From positions 61,398 to 125,397 of the forward strand of contig NZ_QQGD01000005.1 in the NCBI RefSeq assembly GCF_003490935.1: DNA of 64,000 nucleotides. Reading direction: 5' to 3'. Under the pieces are notes generated by a model. That model was not told the DNA's origin. It saw only the letters and a list, made by a program, of their open reading frames with translations, and ran no database searches. Within the stretch, counting starts at the first letter, position 1, and the number at the start of each line of letters is the position of its first letter. The position numbers and the translations under genes are program-made. This DNA comes from Haemophilus haemolyticus_M (lineage in GTDB: Bacteria > Pseudomonadota > Gammaproteobacteria > Enterobacterales > Pasteurellaceae). Below are positions 61,186 to 64,000 of the stretch, in pieces.

Positions 61186-63321
61186 ATGAAACAATTATTT
61201 GCAACGACTTCTCGTGGCTTTGAAGAATTATTAAAAGTTGAACTCACTGAACTTGGCGCGCAAGAGGCAAAAGTGGTTCAAGGTGGCGTTCATTATCAAG
61301 CTGATGACGAAACTTTATACCGCACTTTGCTTTGGTCACGCCTTGCTTCACGCATTTTATTTCCTTTGATTGAAACCAAAATTTACAGTGATTTGGATCT
61401 TTATGCGGCTGTTTCAGGATTTAATTGGTTAGCGCAATTTGATGAACGAGTTACCTTCTTTGTCGATTTTAATGGAACCAACCAAGAAATTCGTCATACT
61501 CAATTTGGTGCGATGCGCGTTAAAGATGGAATTGTCGATTACTTTGAACGTCAAGGTAAAACTCGCCCTGATGTAGATAAAATTCACCCGGACGTGCGTA
61601 TCCATGCTTATTTGAACCGTGAAAATTTAGTGATTTCTTTAGATTTAAGTGGAGAAGCATTACATTTGCGAGGCTATCGTGAGGATGCCGGTCAAGCACC
61701 TTTACGTGAAACTTTAGCGGCTGCAATTGTTATGCGTTCAGGTTGGCAAGCGGGTTCTCCATTAGTGGATCCAATGTGTGGTTCTGGCACGCTTTTAATT
61801 GAAGCGGCACAAATGGAAGCTAAAATTGCGCCGCAACTTTATCGTTTACATTGGGGATTTGATTTTTGGAAAGCGCATAATCAATCTGCTTGGGAAAAGG
61901 TAAAAAATGAAGCGATTGAATTAGCAGAAGAAAAACAAAGTGAAATTCAACCGCACTTTTATGGATTTGACCTCGATCACCGCGTATTAAAAAAGGCGCA
62001 GAAGAATGCACAAAATGCAGGCGTTTCACATTTAATTAAATGGCAACAAGGTGATGTTGCAGCGTTGAAAAATCCTAGCATAAATGAAGTTGGTACGGTT
62101 ATCTGTAATCCACCTTATGGTGAACGTTTAGGCACAACCCCAGCTTTAATCGCGCTCTATTCTGTATTTGGGCAAAGACTTAAAAAAGAATTTTGCGGTT
62201 GGAATGTTTCTGTTTTTAGTAGCGAATCAACATTGCTTGATTGTTTGAGAATGCGTGCCTGCCGACAGTTTAAAGCAAAAAATGGCCCATTAGATTGTGT
62301 GCAGAAGAATTATCAAGTTTCAGAACGAAAATCTAACGAAATTCAAGTCGAAAATGAACTAGAATTTAACCGCACTTCGGAGGTGGCAACTGATTTTGCT
62401 AATCGATTACAAAAAAATATTAAGAAAATTAGCAAATGGGCAAAGCAGCAAGGATTAGACGCTTATCGTTTATATGATGCCGATTTGCCTGAATATAATT
62501 TAGCCGTCGATCGTTATGCAGATTACATTGTTGTGCAAGAATATGCAGCGCCGAAAAATATTGATGAAAATAAAGCGCGTCAACGTTTATTAGATGCTGT
62601 TACTGCAACTTTGCACGTTACAGGTGTGGAAACGAATAAGCTAATCCTCAAAGTTCGTCAGAAACAAAAAGGTACCAACCAATATGAGAAATTAGCCAAT
62701 AAAGGTGAATACTTTTATGTGAATGAATATGGCGTGCAACTTTGGGTAAATTTGACAGATTATTTAGACACTGGATTATTCTTAGATCACCGTTTAACAA
62801 GAAAAATGATTGGTGAGTTGGCAAAAGGTAAAGATTTCTTGAACTTATTTGCTTATACTGGTTCTGCAACTGTTCATGCGTCACTTGGTGGCGCTAAATC
62901 GACAACGACCGTTGATATGTCCAATACTTATCTTAATTGGGCGGAGCAAAATCTTATTTTGAATGATATTGAAGGTAAACAACATAAATTAATTCAAGCA
63001 GATTGCCTTCAATGGTTAGAAAAATGTGATCGTCAATTTGATTTGATATTTGTGGATCCACCGACGTTTTCGAATTCTAAACGTATGGAAGAGAGTTGGG
63101 ATGTTCAACGAGATCATGTGAAATTGATGAGCAATCTAAAACGAGTTTTGTCGAATAATGGCACAATTGTTTTCTCGAATAATAAACGTGGATTCAAAAT
63201 GAATTTAGTTGCGTTGGAAGAATTAGGTTTAAGTGCGGTAGAAATTTCGCATAAAACGTTACCGCTAGATTTTGAACGTAATAAACAAATTCATAATTGT
63301 TGGATGATTCAACATATATAA
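61186..63321 (+). CDS. rlmKL: Bifunctional 23S rRNA methyltransferase RlmKL (m2G2445 / m7G2069)
   Basis: A 711-aa fusion. A THUMP domain (about 45-155) and an N-terminal methyltransferase with DPMCGSGTLLIEAA (about 195-208) and NPPYGERL (about 308-315) form the RlmL half. The RlmK half (about 400-711) has LNLFAYTGSATVHAS (about 553-567) and VDPPTFSNSKRM (about 624-635). The full-length fusion matches E. coli. It starts after the tRNA-fMet terminator and has an uptake signal inside. Confidence 0.95.
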   Translation: MKQLFATTSRGFEELLKVELTELGAQEAKVVQGGVHYQADDETLYRTLLWSRLASRILFPLIETKIYSDLDLYAAVSGFNWLAQFDERVTFFVDFNGTNQEIRHTQFGAMRVKDGIVDYFERQGKTRPDVDKIHPDVRIHAYLNRENLVISLDLSGEALHLRGYREDAGQAPLRETLAAAIVMRSGWQAGSPLVDPMCGSGTLLIEAAQMEAKIAPQLYRLHWGFDFWKAHNQSAWEKVKNEAIELAEEKQSEIQPHFYGFDLDHRVLKKAQKNAQNAGVSHLIKWQQGDVAALKNPSINEVGTVICNPPYGERLGTTPALIALYSVFGQRLKKEFCGWNVSVFSSESTLLDCLRMRACRQFKAKNGPLDCVQKNYQVSERKSNEIQVENELEFNRTSEVATDFANRLQKNIKKISKWAKQQGLDAYRLYDADLPEYNLAVDRYADYIVVQEYAAPKNIDENKARQRLLDAVTATLHVTGVETNKLILKVRQKQKGTNQYEKLANKGEYFYVNEYGVQLWVNLTDYLDTGLFLDHRLTRKMIGELAKGKDFLNLFAYTGSATVHASLGGAKSTTTVDMSNTYLNWAEQNLILNDIEGKQHKLIQADCLQWLEKCDRQFDLIFVDPPTFSNSKRMEESWDVQRDHVKLMSNLKRVLSNNGTIVFSNNKRGFKMNLVALEELGLSAVEISHKTLPLDFERNKQIHNCWMIQHI

Positions 63322-63416
63322 TGATTTACCAAGTTGTAAAAATAGTCGAAAAGATAGTGAATTTTAAACAAACTGAATAAAAAACTATCGCTCAAACATT
63401 TTTTTTCAAAAAGTGC

Positions 63417-63452
63417 TAGACAAGGTTTTGTTAAATCATTAATATACGCCTC
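63417..63452 (+). promoter_or_regulatory. Stable-RNA promoter for tRNA-Arg-His-Pro and probably rrn
   Basis: TAGACA at 63417-63422 and TAATAT at 63440-63445 with ideal 17-bp spacing, then a GC-rich discriminator (ACGCCTCCGC) typical of stringently controlled rRNA/tRNA promoters. An A/T-rich UP-like tract precedes it. Confidence 0.85.
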
Positions 63453-63469
63453 CGCAACGACGCAATAAC

Positions 63470-63546
<77 letters not shown>

Positions 63547-63572
63547 GGTCAGTGCAGTAACAACTTTTAATG

Positions 63573-63648
63573 GTGGCTATAGCTCAGTTGGTAGAGCCCT
63601 GGATTGTGATTCCAGTTGTCGTGGGTTCGAATCCCATTAGCCACCCCA
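63573..63648 (+). tRNA. tRNA-His (GUG)
   Basis: Anticodon GUG in GATTGTGATTC, acceptor GTGGCTA with TAGCCAC, encoded CCA. An extra 5' G at 63572 supplies the G-1 identity base of mature tRNA-His. Confidence 0.97.
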
Positions 63649-63669
63649 TCTTATTTTTATAAGATCTGA

Positions 63670-63746
63670 CGGCGAGTAGCGCAGCTTGGTAGCGCAACTG
63701 GTTTGGGACCAGTGGGTCGTAGGTTCAAATCCTATCTCGCCGACCA
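63670..63746 (+). tRNA. tRNA-Pro (UGG)
   Basis: A 77-nt cloverleaf with anticodon UGG in GTTTGGGAC, acceptor CGGCGAG with CTCGCCG, and encoded ACCA. Third of the tandem set leading into the rRNA operon. Confidence 0.97.
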
Positions 63747-63754
63747 CTTTATTT

Positions 63755-63767
63755 TGCTCTTTAACAA
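63755..63767 (+). promoter_or_regulatory. rrn boxA antitermination element
   Basis: TGCTCTTTAACAA matches the enterobacterial rrn leader boxA exactly. The following ATCAGACAATCTGTGTGGG is the conserved leader segment downstream of boxA. Confidence 0.9.
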
Positions 63768-63922
63768 TATATCAGACAATCTGTGTGGGCACTTGTTGAT
63801 TGACTTGTTTTAAAAATATTTTTAATTTTGAAGTCTTAATAGGTGCTTAACTGAAAATTCATAATTACTTTTAAAGTAGTGTTTTATTTATAGCTAAGCA
63901 GTTTATTGAGCGATTGAACTTG

Positions 63923-64000
63923 AATTGAAGAGTTTGATCATGGCTCAGATTGAACGCTGGCGGCAGGCTTAACACATGCAAGTCGAACGGTAGCAGGAGA
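63923..64000 (+). rRNA. rrs: 16S ribosomal RNA, 5' end only
   Basis: AATTGAAGAGTTTGATCATGG begins the small-subunit rRNA, followed by the universal GCTCAGATTGAACGCTGGCGG. The gene continues past the window end. The tRNA genes and boxA directly upstream suggest the tRNAs and rRNA are co-transcribed. Confidence 0.97.

Overview
The window is chromosomal DNA of a Haemophilus influenzae strain. The 9-bp DNA uptake signal (AAGTGCGGT or its complement) occurs tens of times on both strands. Base composition is AT-rich, and the genes are classic H. influenzae ones: the comNOPQ competence pilins, the sialic acid nan/sia locus, the thr operon and the nrfEFG genes. If I recall the Rd KW20 numbering correctly, the blocks are locally collinear with Rd but joined in a different order, with several strain-variable insertions at the joints.

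Layout. 1-7.7 kb, minus strand: 5' part of degS, ribD and nrdR, then the competence operon comN-comO-comP-comQ with recC as its last gene. A near-ideal CRP-S (Sxy-dependent) site lies upstream of comN, between it and divergent suhB. 8.9-13.7 kb, plus: nrfE-like, nrfX-like thioredoxin, an nrfF/nrfG fusion, and the founder-type HI0933 flavoprotein. 13.7-17.4 kb: a decayed MetE-like pseudogene, yedF/yedE sulfur relay genes, fklB and psd. 17.5-20.3 kb: a large autotransporter gene, out of frame by one base within its signal-sequence region. 20.6-26.2 kb: lipid and ribosome cluster yceD-rpmF-plsX-fabH-fabD-fabG-acpP, interrupted between fabH and fabD by a roughly 490-bp nested inverted-repeat element. 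26.4-28.5 kb: dcuB-like transporter and an Sfp-type phosphopantetheinyl transferase. 28.5-30.2 kb: a very AT-rich accessory patch holding a lipoprotein-like ORF, a truncated adhesin or toxin-like tail and small membrane ORFs that look like orphan immunity genes, plus a pair of inverted REP-like hairpins. 30.7-33.3 kb: hflK-hflC and a small methyltransferase-family membrane protein. 33.3-45 kb: amino-sugar region with an EIIBC PTS permease, nanM, siaT, siaP, then divergent nanE-nanK-siaR-nanA, nagB and nagA. 45-51.7 kb: a SAM methyltransferase, yggS, and thrL-thrA-thrB-thrC. 51.9-52.2 kb: tRNA-Lys, tRNA-Leu and tRNA-Gly on the minus strand. 52.3-60.8 kb: pgsA, 2-Cys peroxiredoxin, metC, a lipoprotein, mpl, a DUF2301 protein, znuA, tcdA and mltA. 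60.9-64 kb: initiator tRNA, rlmKL, tRNA-Arg/His/Pro under a stable-RNA promoter, boxA and the 5' end of a 16S rRNA.

The best-integrated system is host amino-sugar use. SiaP/SiaT import sialic acid, NanM equilibrates its anomers, and NanA/NanK/NanE convert it to GlcNAc-6-P. NagA and NagB then feed glycolysis. The shared siaP-nanE intergenic region carries a CRP site and a palindrome suited to SiaR. The PTS gene may give the same NagA/NagB pathway a second entry route.

The most interesting signals are these: (i) the autotransporter, whose first third is GC-rich and Neisseria-like and joined to an AT-rich remainder, and which retains a single AAGC unit exactly where one more unit would restore the frame; (ii) the orphan toxin/immunity-like debris with the REP-like hairpin pair; and (iii) the nested inverted-repeat element between fabH and fabD. 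I see no CRISPR array, prophage or complete insertion sequence.
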